Source of the DNA: Paraburkholderia silvatlantica
Lineage (GTDB): Bacteria; Pseudomonadota; Gammaproteobacteria; Burkholderiales; Burkholderiaceae
DNA: 64,000 nt
NCBI RefSeq assembly: GCF_003096715.1
Contig: NZ_QEOL01000001.1
Span: 1 to 64,000 of the forward strand
Direction: 5' to 3'
This document shows, piece after piece, positions 44,290 through 53,205 of this stretch. The position numbers and the translations under genes were made by a program. Position 1 is the first letter of the stretch; each line of letters begins with the position of its first letter. The notes below the pieces were generated by a model. It searched no databases, was not told where the DNA came from, and worked only from the letters and a program-made list of their open reading frames with translations.

Positions 44290-44663
44290 GCGAACCAGCT
44301 TGTGACGATGAGGTTGAGCAGCCTGTGAGGCGTCGCGACGGCGGCAAGACCGGCAGCGACGAGACTGAAGAACGAACCGCGCATCGCGAGGCGATGGCCG
44401 CGGACGTTGCCGTGGCGGATCGCCCAGATGGCGCGCCCGACGCTGGCGAACGTCAGCAGCGACAGACCGTGCACCCAGGACAGATGCCCCGGATGCAACT
44501 CGCGGATGTCGAACGAACTGAGCGCGGCGGCAAACATCGTCAGCGTCCAGAGGCGGCCGAGCCACTTGTGCCGCGCGCTGCCCTTTTCGGCCAGCATGAC
44601 GGCGGTTCCGAGTATGACAGAAAGTGTTGCGGCGACGACGTGCGCAGCAATGATGGCAGACAT
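44286..44663 (-). CDS. DUF2306 membrane protein
   Basis: A 125-residue integral membrane protein with about four helices. The stretch KGSARHKWLGRLWTLTMFAA carries the RxxH...G motif and histidines typical of DUF2306 proteins, a fold distantly like cytochrome b561-type bundles. AAGGAGAG six bases before ATG 44663 fixes the start. As first gene of the kinase-regulator operon it may supply the input signal, which is an inference from the coupling; no function is established. Confidence 0.7.
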   Translation of the reverse strand: MSAIIAAHVVAATLSVILGTAVMLAEKGSARHKWLGRLWTLTMFAAALSSFDIRELHPGHLSWVHGLSLLTFASVGRAIWAIRHGNVRGHRLAMRGSFFSLVAAGLAAVATPHRLLNLIVTSWFA

Positions 44664-45220
44664 GCTGGCTCTCCTTGGCGGGTCGAGCGGGGGCGATGTC
44701 TGCAGTGTGGCGAGTGGGGGCCAGGCGGGCGAGGGGGATGCGACGAAGCGTGGGGAAACGGGCGCGAATGGGGCCTGGGTGGCGCGAACGGTGGGCAGGC
44801 GGACCGCACGGCGTCGCTCAGTCCGGCGGCGCGCTTTCGATTGCACGTGGTTCTCGTGCCCGCTTGCCTGCGCAACGGCTGCCGGGCCTGACGAGTGTGG
44901 TCCCCCTCTGCGTTGCCGTAGCCCGCTTGTAGTTTTTACAGGGCGCAAGCGCGCGCGGGTGTGCGGGCGTTGCGCGGGCGGGGCCGGGCGTAGCGCCGTG
45001 GCATGGTATGTGTCTTGCTTCGCAGGAGCCCCATTACAATCCGGTCCGCGCCCACGAGCCGCACAGCGATCCGACCTGAGTGCGCCCGACCCGCTAGACT
45101 GAGCGCTGGCGTGCGTGCGCGAAGCGCCGGGCTTGCGGCGCCCACGCGCCGTGATGCCGGTGTCGCCGGCTCACCGGATTCGCGCCCGCTCGCCGCTCCC
45201 GCCATTGCCCAGAGATATCG
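44664..45220. promoter_or_regulatory. 557-base divergent intergenic region
   Basis: It separates the two-component operon from mlaC and should contain promoters for both. It is very GC-rich. Open frames cross it on both strands but none has a family match or a plausible start. A TAGACT hexamer about 120 bases before mlaC could be a -10 box. No RNA gene or repeat was recognised. Confidence 0.4.
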
Positions 45221-45871
45221 ATGACCAGGTTATTCCGCATGACCGCGCTCGTTGCGTGGTGTCTTTTGTTCCTGCCCGCTACGGCGGCGTTTGCGCAATC
45301 GGTCCAGGTGGACCAGTCGGACCCGCAGGCGCTCATCAAGACCGCCACGCAGCAGGTGCTCGACGAAGTCCGCACGAAGGCCATCGCGCCGGACGACATC
45401 GCTCGCATCCAGGATATCGTCAACCGCGACATTCTTCCGTACGTCGATTTTCGCCGCACCACGCGCCTCGCCATGGGGCCTCACTGGCGCACCACCACGC
45501 CCGAGCAGCAAGCGCAGATCGAGCAGCAGTTCCAGCTGCTGCTGATCCATCTCTACTCGGGCGCCATCGCGCAACTGAAGCCTGACCAGAAGATCGACTA
45601 TCCCCCCATGCGCAGCTCGCCCGGCGATACCGACGTCGTCGTGCGCACGCTCGCGCAGACCAACAGCAATCCGCTCGAAATCGATTACCGCCTGTACAAG
45701 ACGCCGCAAGGCTGGCGCCTTTACGACCTGAATGTGCTCGGCGCGTGGCTGGTCCAGACCTATCGCCAGCAGTTCAACGAGAAGATCCAGCAGGGCGGCG
45801 TGGATGGGCTCATCCAGTTCCTCACCGCGCGCAACCAGGAACTCGTCTCGGGCAAGACGCAGACGCAGTGA
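45221..45871 (+). CDS. mlaC: MlaC/Ttg2D phospholipid-binding protein
   Basis: A 216-residue periplasmic protein with a Sec signal (LVAWCLLFLPATAAFAQ). The mature part has the MlaC pattern: helical N-terminus with VNRDILPYVDFRRTTRLAMG, then YSGAIAQLKPDQKIDY and LYKTPQGWRLYDLNVLGAWLVQTYRQQF. MlaC shuttles phospholipids between the outer-membrane MlaA complex and inner-membrane MlaFEDB. The remaining mla genes are not adjacent, so this is an orphan or second copy. Confidence 0.88.
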   Translation: MTRLFRMTALVAWCLLFLPATAAFAQSVQVDQSDPQALIKTATQQVLDEVRTKAIAPDDIARIQDIVNRDILPYVDFRRTTRLAMGPHWRTTTPEQQAQIEQQFQLLLIHLYSGAIAQLKPDQKIDYPPMRSSPGDTDVVVRTLAQTNSNPLEIDYRLYKTPQGWRLYDLNVLGAWLVQTYRQQFNEKIQQGGVDGLIQFLTARNQELVSGKTQTQ

Positions 45872-46057
45872 CGCGCGTTTTTTGCGTCTGCCTCCCGCGA
45901 CCTGCGAAAATCTGGACGGCCGGGCCCCACGCGCGCGGGCGCTGTACCATTTCGAGGCGCGCCTCGTGCGTATGCCTCACGCGTATAGATGGGCCGCGCG
46001 CTTGCCCGAGCCAGCGCGGCTTCGATGTTCCTCTTTTTTGCTGATACCCGATCCGAC

Positions 46058-48016
46058 ATGAATTTCCCGCTGCGGCCGCAGGGCCGACGCAACCGGGTGT
46101 TTCCGCCAAGCCCGCCTACGCTGCACAGCCTCGCCTCCGTCATTACCGGCGTGGTCGTGGTGTGCGGCCTGTACTTCGGGCGCGCGGTGCTGATTCCCAT
46201 TACGCTCTCGGTGCTGCTGAGCTTTCTGCTGGCGCCGCTCGTGACCACACTGCGGCGCTTTCATTTGCCGCAGTTCCTCGCCATTCTCGTTGCGGTGCTT
46301 TCCACCGTGCTCGCACTTGCCGGTGTGGGCGCGCTGATCGCTGCGCAGGTCTATCAGCTTTCCGCCTCCCTGCCGCAGTATCAGGAAGAGATCGAGCAGA
46401 AAGTGCAAACGGTGCAGGAAAAAACCGTGGGCCGCGCCGATTCGCTCATGTCGCGGGCCGCCACCGCGCTGCAGCGCGTGACGCCCACGCCGCCGCCCGC
46501 GCCGCCGCAGCCGCGCGGGCGCGCGGCGCGCAACCAGCCGCAGCAGCCGATGCCCGTGGAGATCCATACGCCCGCGCCCACGCCGCTCACGCTGGCGCAA
46601 AAGGCGCTTGCCCCGGCTATCGCGCCGCTCGAGACGACCTTCATCGTGCTCGTGGTGACGATCTTCATCCTGTTCCAGCGCGAGGACCTGCGCGACCGGC
46701 TCATCAGCGTATTCGGCTCCGACGACCTGCACCGCACCACGACCGCCATCAACGACGCCTCGCAGCGGCTCTCGCGCTACTTCGTCGCTCAAGTCGGCGT
46801 GAATGTCACGGTGGGCGGGGTGATCGCGCTGGGGCTGGCGGGCATCGGCGTGCCGGGCGCGCTGCTGTTCGGCGCGGTGGCGGCGCTCATGCGCTTCGTG
46901 CCGTACATCGGCATCTGGATCGCGGCGATCATGGCGACGATCGTCGCTGCGGCTACGCAGCCGCAATGGACCATGGGCGTGACGACACTGATCTTCTTCA
47001 TCGTCGTGGACGTGGTGGCGGGGCAGTTCGCCGAGCCGATGGTCTATGGCAAGCGCTCGGGCCTCTCGCCGCTTGCCGTGGTGGTGGCGGCGATCTTCTG
47101 GAGCTGGCTGTGGGGTCCCGTGGGGCTCGTGCTTTCCACGCCGCTCACGCTGTGCATCGTCACCCTGGGCCGCTACGTGGACCGGCTGAACTTCCTCACG
47201 ATCCTGCTCGGCGACCAGCCCGCTCTCACGCCCGCGCAAACCTGCTACCAGCGCCTGCTCGCCGACGATCCCCATGAAGCGCTGCTGCAGGCGGACCGGC
47301 TGCTCACGGGCATGCCGCTCATCGACTACTACGAGCAGGTGGTGTTCGAGGGCCTGCGCTTTGCGCGCAACGACGCCTTGCGCGGCGTGCTGCCCGGCGA
47401 GCAGGTCGCGCGCATCAACCAGGCGCTGCTCGATATCGTCGAGGACCTCGAATCCGTAGACGATTCGCGTCATGCCGCACCCGAAGAGGAAAGTGCGAGG
47501 AAGGCGGCCGCCGAGGGCGCGGACGAAGGCGCGAAGGTGATCGAATTCACCCTCTCGCCGGACGCGGGCGAAGTGCTCTGCGTGCCCGGACGCGGCGCGT
47601 TCGACGACGTGGCGGTGGCGATCGTCGGCCAGTTGCTCATGCGGCGCAACATTCCCTGCACGGCGACCACGTACGACGAGGTGCGCGCCACGCGCGGGGC
47701 CATGATCGATGAGCGCTCGCCAGCCATCTGCGTGGTGTCGCTCGATGCGCCCGAGTCGGCGCCATATCTGCGCAATCTCGTGCGGCGCCTGCGCGAGCGC
47801 GCGCCCGACGCAACCATCGTGGTGGGCATCGGCGCGGCCCTGCGCGACGACGGTGCAGGCATTGCCGACGACCCCGGCACGCTCTTTCCGACTTCGCTGC
47901 GCAACCTCGTGGAGGAATGCGGCGCGGCGCTCGTGCCGGCTCACACGCGGCTGCCCGAAAAGAGGGCGGCAACGCCGGATATGCAGGATCAATATCGTGC
48001 AGGAGCGAAATTGTGA
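46058..48016 (+). CDS. AI-2E/PerM family transporter with extra C-terminal domain
   Basis: A 652-residue inner-membrane protein. Residues 25-390 hold the eight-helix PerM core, with the Pro-rich insertion (TPTPPPAPPQPRG) in the large loop and the conserved PYIGIWIAAIMA and FAEPMVYGKRSGLSPLAVV blocks. Residues about 395-652 are an additional cytosolic domain with VIEFTLSPDAGEVLCVPGRG and RSPAICVVSLDAPES, resembling a Rossmann-type fold. Ordinary PerM proteins end near 350-400 residues. Several in-frame ATGs precede 46058, none with a good ribosome binding site. The substrate is unknown; AI-2 export is only one proposal for the family. Confidence 0.82.
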   Translation: MNFPLRPQGRRNRVFPPSPPTLHSLASVITGVVVVCGLYFGRAVLIPITLSVLLSFLLAPLVTTLRRFHLPQFLAILVAVLSTVLALAGVGALIAAQVYQLSASLPQYQEEIEQKVQTVQEKTVGRADSLMSRAATALQRVTPTPPPAPPQPRGRAARNQPQQPMPVEIHTPAPTPLTLAQKALAPAIAPLETTFIVLVVTIFILFQREDLRDRLISVFGSDDLHRTTTAINDASQRLSRYFVAQVGVNVTVGGVIALGLAGIGVPGALLFGAVAALMRFVPYIGIWIAAIMATIVAAATQPQWTMGVTTLIFFIVVDVVAGQFAEPMVYGKRSGLSPLAVVVAAIFWSWLWGPVGLVLSTPLTLCIVTLGRYVDRLNFLTILLGDQPALTPAQTCYQRLLADDPHEALLQADRLLTGMPLIDYYEQVVFEGLRFARNDALRGVLPGEQVARINQALLDIVEDLESVDDSRHAAPEEESARKAAAEGADEGAKVIEFTLSPDAGEVLCVPGRGAFDDVAVAIVGQLLMRRNIPCTATTYDEVRATRGAMIDERSPAICVVSLDAPESAPYLRNLVRRLRERAPDATIVVGIGAALRDDGAGIADDPGTLFPTSLRNLVEECGAALVPAHTRLPEKRAATPDMQDQYRAGAKL

Positions 48017-48100
48017 CATTCATGCCCGCGTCACATTGAGGCCCGAATATATGCGGCCCTGTGCCCCTGGTTGCGGCATGAAAGTTACTGGGAGACAACG

Positions 48101-48352
48101 TTGCTGAGCCCAAAAGAATTCGCCACGCTGATGCTGGTCCGCCATTCGCCGGACCAGATCGACATGAACCGCCAGGAACTGGACACGCTGCTCGAGCGTC
48201 AGCTGGTTGCGCTCGAGCAATGGACGCAGGGCCACCGCCGGCTTTCGCTCACGATTGCCGGCCGCTCGCTGCTCGAAGCGGTGGGGCGGCTCGAATACGT
48301 GACGGGTTTGCCCGGGAGGGATGGCGACGAGCGCCTTGCCGCCGGTCTTTGA
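48101..48352 (+). CDS. Small conserved-looking helical protein, TTG start
   Basis: An 83-residue predicted soluble protein (LSPKEFATLMLVRHSPDQID, RQELDTLLERQLVALEQ). GGGAGA is seven bases before the TTG at 48101; the in-frame TTG at 48071 has none. The only in-frame ATG lies at codon 22. The helical, Leu-rich composition and strong codon bias argue for a real gene. A wHTH-like reading of SPDQIDMNRQELDTLLERQ with a C-terminal HRRLSLTIAGRSLL is possible but not secure. No function is assigned. Confidence 0.55.
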   Translation: MLSPKEFATLMLVRHSPDQIDMNRQELDTLLERQLVALEQWTQGHRRLSLTIAGRSLLEAVGRLEYVTGLPGRDGDERLAAGL

Positions 48353-48707
48353 TGTCTTTGCAGTGAGCGTGCTTGCGGCCCGGCCCCCGAATGGAGCCGG
48401 GCCGTGTCGTTATGCAAGACACATTTTTTGCGCGTGCGTTTACTGAGGCATGCCAGGTAATTATGTGCTTTTGCCCACGCCCGAGGGCGTGATCGCCTTG
48501 TGTCCCCCAAAGGACGCTGCTACGCTGATTTGGGTCTCCGGCGGCATCGTGCGCAGGCCGGCACACGCTGTCTGACGGAAGGATTGCGGCAGGCGTTTTC
48601 CTGTACGGGTATTTCCCCATCGCCCGGCTTGATGGTGCTCGTCAAACTGACTCCATCCTCCAGAGTCTTTCCCAACTCACCTACCCCCTAAAGCAAAAGG
48701 AGGATCT
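48353..48707. other. 355-base intergenic stretch upstream of phaB
   Basis: Contains the GC-rich hairpin at 48376-48404 and, further on, the presumed phaB promoter. No open frame with family features is supported. Confidence 0.45.
48376..48404 (+). terminator. Strong GC hairpin, possible terminator
   Basis: CGGCCCGGC (48376-48384) pairs perfectly with GCCGGGCCG (48396-48404) over an 11-base loop, just after the small TTG-start gene. It is followed by TGTCGTTATG rather than a T-run, so intrinsic termination would be inefficient; it may instead stabilise the 3' end. Confidence 0.45.
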
Positions 48708-49448
48708 ATGGCAAAGCGTATTGCCTACGTGACCGGCGGCATGGGCGGCATCGGAACGGCCATCTGCCAGCGTCTGCACAAGGATGGCTACACGGTGATC
48801 GCGGGCTGCGGCCCGAACTCGCAGCGCAAGGCGCGCTGGCTCGACGAGCAGAAGGCGCTTGGCTACGAGTTCGTCGCCTCCGAAGGCAACGTGGCCGACT
48901 GGGACTCCACGGCCGCTGCGTTCGAGAAGGTGAAGAAGGACGTCGGCGAAATCGATATTCTGGTCAACAACGCCGGCATCACGCGCGACGTCGTGTTCCG
49001 CAAGATGACGCACGAAGACTGGATCGCGGTGATCGACACCAACCTCACGAGCCTCTTCAACGTCACGAAGCAGGTGATCGACGGCATGATCGAGCGCGGC
49101 TGGGGGCGGGTGATCAACATCTCGTCGGTGAACGGGCAGAAAGGCCAGTTCGGTCAGACAAATTACTCGACGGCCAAGGCCGGCATTCACGGCTTCACAA
49201 TGGCGCTCGCCCAGGAGGTGGCGACCAAGGGCATCACGGTCAACACCGTTTCGCCCGGCTATATCGGCACGGACATGGTGAAGGCGGTGAAGCCCGAAGT
49301 CCTCTCGAAGATCGTCGACAGCATTCCGGTGCGGCGGCTCGGCGAACCGGCGGAAATCGCCTCGATCGTGGCGTGGCTCGCGTCCGACGAAGCGGGCTTC
49401 TCGACTGGCGCGGACTTCTCGCTCAATGGCGGTCTGCACATGAGCTGA
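48708..49448 (+). CDS. phaB: Acetoacetyl-CoA reductase PhaB
   Basis: A 246-residue NADPH-dependent SDR that reduces acetoacetyl-CoA to (R)-3-hydroxybutyryl-CoA for polyhydroxybutyrate synthesis. It has the cofactor loop TGGMGGIG (residues 9-16), the catalytic set Ser140, Tyr153 and Lys157 (QTNYSTAKAG), and GQKGQFGQ typical of PhaB. AAAGGAGG precedes the ATG. No phaA or phaC gene is adjacent. It is transcribed alone and followed by a terminator. Confidence 0.93.
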   Translation: MAKRIAYVTGGMGGIGTAICQRLHKDGYTVIAGCGPNSQRKARWLDEQKALGYEFVASEGNVADWDSTAAAFEKVKKDVGEIDILVNNAGITRDVVFRKMTHEDWIAVIDTNLTSLFNVTKQVIDGMIERGWGRVINISSVNGQKGQFGQTNYSTAKAGIHGFTMALAQEVATKGITVNTVSPGYIGTDMVKAVKPEVLSKIVDSIPVRRLGEPAEIASIVAWLASDEAGFSTGADFSLNGGLHMS

Positions 49449-49501
49449 GCGTTGCCGCGGCTTCCTTGCGCGGGGCTAGTTGGCATAACGAAGTGATCTG
49501 G

Positions 49502-49535
49502 CGGGAGCGGCGGGATGCCGGCTCCCGCTTTGTAT
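49502..49535 (+). terminator. Rho-independent terminator after phaB
   Basis: GCGGGAGC (49502-49509) pairs with GCTCCCGC (49522-49529) and is followed by TTTGTATTCT. The 12-base loop itself can pair GGC with GCC. Confidence 0.8.
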
Positions 49536-49686
49536 TCTGGGGCGATGGGTTGTTCCGGGTCTGGCTGGCCGGCGATATGCAACAGGGAATGCTCCGGTTC
49601 GCCCGGTCGAAGGGGCGGGCGCGAGCGTTCGCGTCACGCGTTCCGTTTGCGACGCACCAGGCGACAGTTCTTTCTAGACTATCGTC

Positions 49687-52203
49687 ATGGCCTCGACCCG
49701 CGACCGCAATCCGCCCTCACCGCCGCTTTCCCGCTATCGAAAAAAGCGGGACTTCGATGTCACGCCTGAACCGGCGCCGTTGTCTGCCCACGCGCCCGCT
49801 GAAAATGGACCTCTGGGCTTCGTTGTGCAGAAGCACTGGGCGAGCCGGCTGCACTACGACTTTCGGCTCGAACTCGACGGGGTGCTGCTGTCGTGGGCCG
49901 TACCCAAAGGCCCGTGTTACGACCCGAAGGAAAAGCGGATGGCCATTCACGTGGAGGACCATCCTGTCGACTACGCGGTCTTTGAAGGCACGATTCCGGC
50001 AAAACAATACGGCGCCGGAGACGTGATTGTCTGGGACCGCGGCACCTGGGAACCCGTCGGCGATCCGCGTGAGGGAATGACTGCCGGCAAGCTCGTCTTC
50101 CGGCTCCACGGCGAAAAGCTTGCCGGACTCTGGGAACTGGTTCGCATATCCAGGCCCGGCGACAGGCAAGACCCGTGGATGCTGTTCAAGAAGCGCGATG
50201 CGTGGGCGCAGCCGCTTGCCGATTACGATGTCATCAAGGCGCTTCCCGACAGCGTTACCGCGAGGCCGCTCGGGCTCATCGAGGAACGAGCGCCGAGGGT
50301 GGCGAGGCCGGCAAGCAGCGCGTCGTCGGAGATAGACCTTGGCGCGGCGGTTTCTGCTCCGTTGCCCGCCAGACTCGAGCCCCAACTCGCGACCCTGGCG
50401 CCTGCACTACCCGCAAGGGGTAACTGGATAGCCGAAGCCAAGCTCGACGGCTATCGCATGCTGTCCCGCGTCGCCAAAGGCCGGGTGCGACTCATCACAC
50501 GAGGTGGCCAGGATTGGACAGCGAAGTTTCCCGCGCTTGCAGCAGAGGTCGAAGCGCTTGCGCTCGGCAGTGCGTGGCTGGACGGCGAAATTACCGTCCT
50601 CGAAGATGGCATTCCCAGTTTCGCTGCACTGCAAGATGCGATAGACGGCAACGCGAGCCAGGACATCGTCTACTTCCTGTTCGACCTGGTGTACCTCAAC
50701 GGGAAAGACCTCAGGAAGGTGCCGCTATGGTCGAGGCGCAGGCTTCTCGCGCAGCTTCTTGCGCATGCCGGCGAGCACATCCGGTTCAGCCAGGACTTTG
50801 AGGCGCCCCCTGCGCAACTGTTCGAGGCCGCCTCGGGCCTGGGCCTCGAAGGCCTCATGCTCAAGCGCCGCGACGCGCCCTATGAATCGGGGCGGACGCA
50901 GACGTGGCTCAAGGCGAAGTCCCGATTCCGGCAGGAACTGGTCATCTGCGGCTTCACGGGCCGAGGCGGCAAAGACGGCGAGGTCGGCAGCCTGCTGCTG
51001 GGTTATTACGCAGACGGCAAGCTTCACGACGCCGGAAGCGTCGGCACCGGCTGGGACGCCAGGACCGCGCGGGACCTGTGGGCGCGGCTGGCGCCGCTCG
51101 AAGTCGATGCGGCACCATTCGACACCGCTGTCGCGAGGCCCCGCCGCTGGGCCCGGCGCTCGGCCGGCAGCGAGCGGTGGGTGCGCCCGGAACTCGTCGC
51201 CGAGGTCGAATTCGCGGACTGGACTGCCGATGGTGTCATCCGGCAAGCCTCCTTCCGGGGTCTGCGAATCGACAAGCCGGCAACGGGCGTCATAAGGGAA
51301 GGCGGAAAGACGCAGGCGCCCCAGCCGCAGCCGAAGCTGAAGATCACGCATCCGGAGCGCGTCGTCGACCCATCGACCGGTATCACGAAGGCAGACCTGG
51401 TCCGCTACTACGCGAGTATCGCCGAGCGGATGCTGCCACACCTGTTGGCCCGGCCCGTTACGATGGTCCGCGCGCCTGCAGGCATTGCCGAAGAGCTGTT
51501 CTTCCAGAAACATGCCGAGAGAACAGGCATACCCGGATTGACGGCTCACGACCGCAGTCTCTGGCCGGATCATCCGCCTTTGTTGACCATCGATACGGTC
51601 GACGCGCTGCTGTCGGCGGCACAGATGAACGCCGTCGAGTTTCACACGTGGAATTCAACCGTTCGACGCCTCGAGAAGCCCGACAGGGTCATCTTCGACC
51701 TTGACCCAGGCGAAGGCGTGAAATGGGGACGCGTTCAGGAAGCGGCGCTCCTGGTGCAAACGTTGTTGTCGGAGCTGGGCCTGCAAGCCTGGCTGAAGAC
51801 GAGCGGCGCAAAGGGCTTGCACGTCGTCGTGCCGCTTGCCCCGCAGCTGGGCTACGATCCGGTCAAGGCATTCTCGCAGGCATTCGTGCGGCATCTGGCG
51901 AAGACGATTCCCGAGCGCTTTTCGGCGACCTCCGGGGCTTCGAACCGGGTCGGAAAGATCTATGTCGATTACCTGCGCAACGGCAAGGCGCAGACCACCG
52001 CTGCGGCATTTTCCGCGCGGGCGCGACCCGCAATGGGCGTCTCGATGCCGGTCTCCTGGGCGCAACTGAATGATCTCAAGGGCGGGGCGCAGTGGACAGT
52101 CCAAACGGCCCGCGAGTACCTCAGCTTCCAGCAGCAGGACCCCTGGGCGGATTACTGGACGGGGGCGCAATCGTTGGCATCGGCGATAAAGCTCCTAAAA
52201 TGA
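49687..52203 (+). CDS. ligD: ATP-dependent DNA ligase D (NHEJ)
   Basis: An 838-residue three-activity end-joining enzyme. Residues about 25-165 are the 3'-phosphoesterase domain (KHWASRLHYDFRLELDG, IHVEDHPVDYAVFEG). About 215-520 is the ATP-dependent ligase domain with adenylated Lys252 in EAKLDGYRM. About 545-820 is the archaeo-eukaryotic primase-type polymerase with metal ligands Asp671 and Asp673 in IFDLDPGEG. The phosphoesterase-ligase-polymerase order is one of the known bacterial arrangements. No clear ribosome binding site precedes the ATG. ku follows 75 bases later. Confidence 0.95.
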   Translation: MASTRDRNPPSPPLSRYRKKRDFDVTPEPAPLSAHAPAENGPLGFVVQKHWASRLHYDFRLELDGVLLSWAVPKGPCYDPKEKRMAIHVEDHPVDYAVFEGTIPAKQYGAGDVIVWDRGTWEPVGDPREGMTAGKLVFRLHGEKLAGLWELVRISRPGDRQDPWMLFKKRDAWAQPLADYDVIKALPDSVTARPLGLIEERAPRVARPASSASSEIDLGAAVSAPLPARLEPQLATLAPALPARGNWIAEAKLDGYRMLSRVAKGRVRLITRGGQDWTAKFPALAAEVEALALGSAWLDGEITVLEDGIPSFAALQDAIDGNASQDIVYFLFDLVYLNGKDLRKVPLWSRRRLLAQLLAHAGEHIRFSQDFEAPPAQLFEAASGLGLEGLMLKRRDAPYESGRTQTWLKAKSRFRQELVICGFTGRGGKDGEVGSLLLGYYADGKLHDAGSVGTGWDARTARDLWARLAPLEVDAAPFDTAVARPRRWARRSAGSERWVRPELVAEVEFADWTADGVIRQASFRGLRIDKPATGVIREGGKTQAPQPQPKLKITHPERVVDPSTGITKADLVRYYASIAERMLPHLLARPVTMVRAPAGIAEELFFQKHAERTGIPGLTAHDRSLWPDHPPLLTIDTVDALLSAAQMNAVEFHTWNSTVRRLEKPDRVIFDLDPGEGVKWGRVQEAALLVQTLLSELGLQAWLKTSGAKGLHVVVPLAPQLGYDPVKAFSQAFVRHLAKTIPERFSATSGASNRVGKIYVDYLRNGKAQTTAAAFSARARPAMGVSMPVSWAQLNDLKGGAQWTVQTAREYLSFQQQDPWADYWTGAQSLASAIKLLK

Positions 52204-52278
52204 AACCACCGCTGGTCGGCGGCGGCACGCGCTTTGCGTAAGCGACTGCCGAACATGCAAATCCGCGAGGAGAAGTCC

Positions 52279-53205
52279 ATGCCCGCCCGCTCAATCGCTT
52301 CCCTGACGCTGTCCTTCGGGCTCGTTTCGATACCGGTGAAGCTCTATACCGCCACTGAGAGTTCGTCCGACGTCCGGTTTCACATGCTGGCGCCCGACGG
52401 CTCGCGCGTGAAGCAGCAATACGTCTCCGAGAAGACGGGCGATGTTGTCGAGCGCTCGAGCATGAACAAGGGCTACGAATTCGAAAAGGACCGTTTCGTG
52501 GTCTTCACCAGCGACGAGCTAAAAGCCCTGGAAGACGCTGCGAGCCATGTCGTCGAAATCATGGCCTTCATCCCGGAAGAGGCGATTAACCCGGTCTTCT
52601 ACGACAAGGCCTACTACATTGCGCCGGACAAGCGAGGCGGCAAGCCGTACAGCCTGTTGCAGCAGGCGCTCGTAGAGAGCGGCCGCTGCGCGCTGGCGAA
52701 ATGGGCGTCGAAAGGACGGACGCGGATCGTGCAGGTGCGCCCCGAGGAAGACGGGCTCGTCTTTCAGCAATTGCTTTACGCCGACGAGGTGCGCTCGCTG
52801 GCCGACCTGCATGTCGAACGTGTCGACGTATCCGATACCGAGATGAAACTCGCGCTGCAGATTATCGAGCAGGGTGCTGAAGACAATTACGATCCGACTG
52901 CGTACGAAGACGAAGAGAAGAAGCGCATCCTCGCAGCCATCGACGAAAAGATCGCCGGCAAGCAGGTCGTCGTTCACGAGGCTGACGAAGAACGGGCCGG
53001 CGGCGGACAGGTTATCGACCTGATGGATGCCTTGCGTGCGAGCTTGAAGGGTGGCGCAAAAGCGAAAGCCGCTGCGGCGCCCAAACGTGGCAAGAGCGCG
53101 GAGCCCGTTACCGAGCTTCCTGTCGCGCCCAAAACGCGCAAGCCGCCGGCGCGTGCCGCCAAGGCACCCGCTGAAGCGCCTGCAAAGGTGCGGGCACGCA
53201 AGTGA
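52279..53205 (+). CDS. ku: Ku protein, NHEJ
   Basis: A 308-residue homodimeric DNA-end-binding protein. The start SIASLTLSFGLVSIPVKLYT, then DKAYYIAPDKRGGKPYSLL and DLHVERVDVSDTEMKLALQII are typical of bacterial Ku. The last 55 residues are a Lys/Ala/Pro-rich tail that probably contacts DNA. GAGGAGAAG precedes ATG 52279. It recruits LigD to double-strand breaks. Its stop overlaps the start of the MerR-TPR gene (GTGA). Confidence 0.94.
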   Translation: MPARSIASLTLSFGLVSIPVKLYTATESSSDVRFHMLAPDGSRVKQQYVSEKTGDVVERSSMNKGYEFEKDRFVVFTSDELKALEDAASHVVEIMAFIPEEAINPVFYDKAYYIAPDKRGGKPYSLLQQALVESGRCALAKWASKGRTRIVQVRPEEDGLVFQQLLYADEVRSLADLHVERVDVSDTEMKLALQIIEQGAEDNYDPTAYEDEEKKRILAAIDEKIAGKQVVVHEADEERAGGGQVIDLMDALRASLKGGAKAKAAAAPKRGKSAEPVTELPVAPKTRKPPARAAKAPAEAPAKVRARK

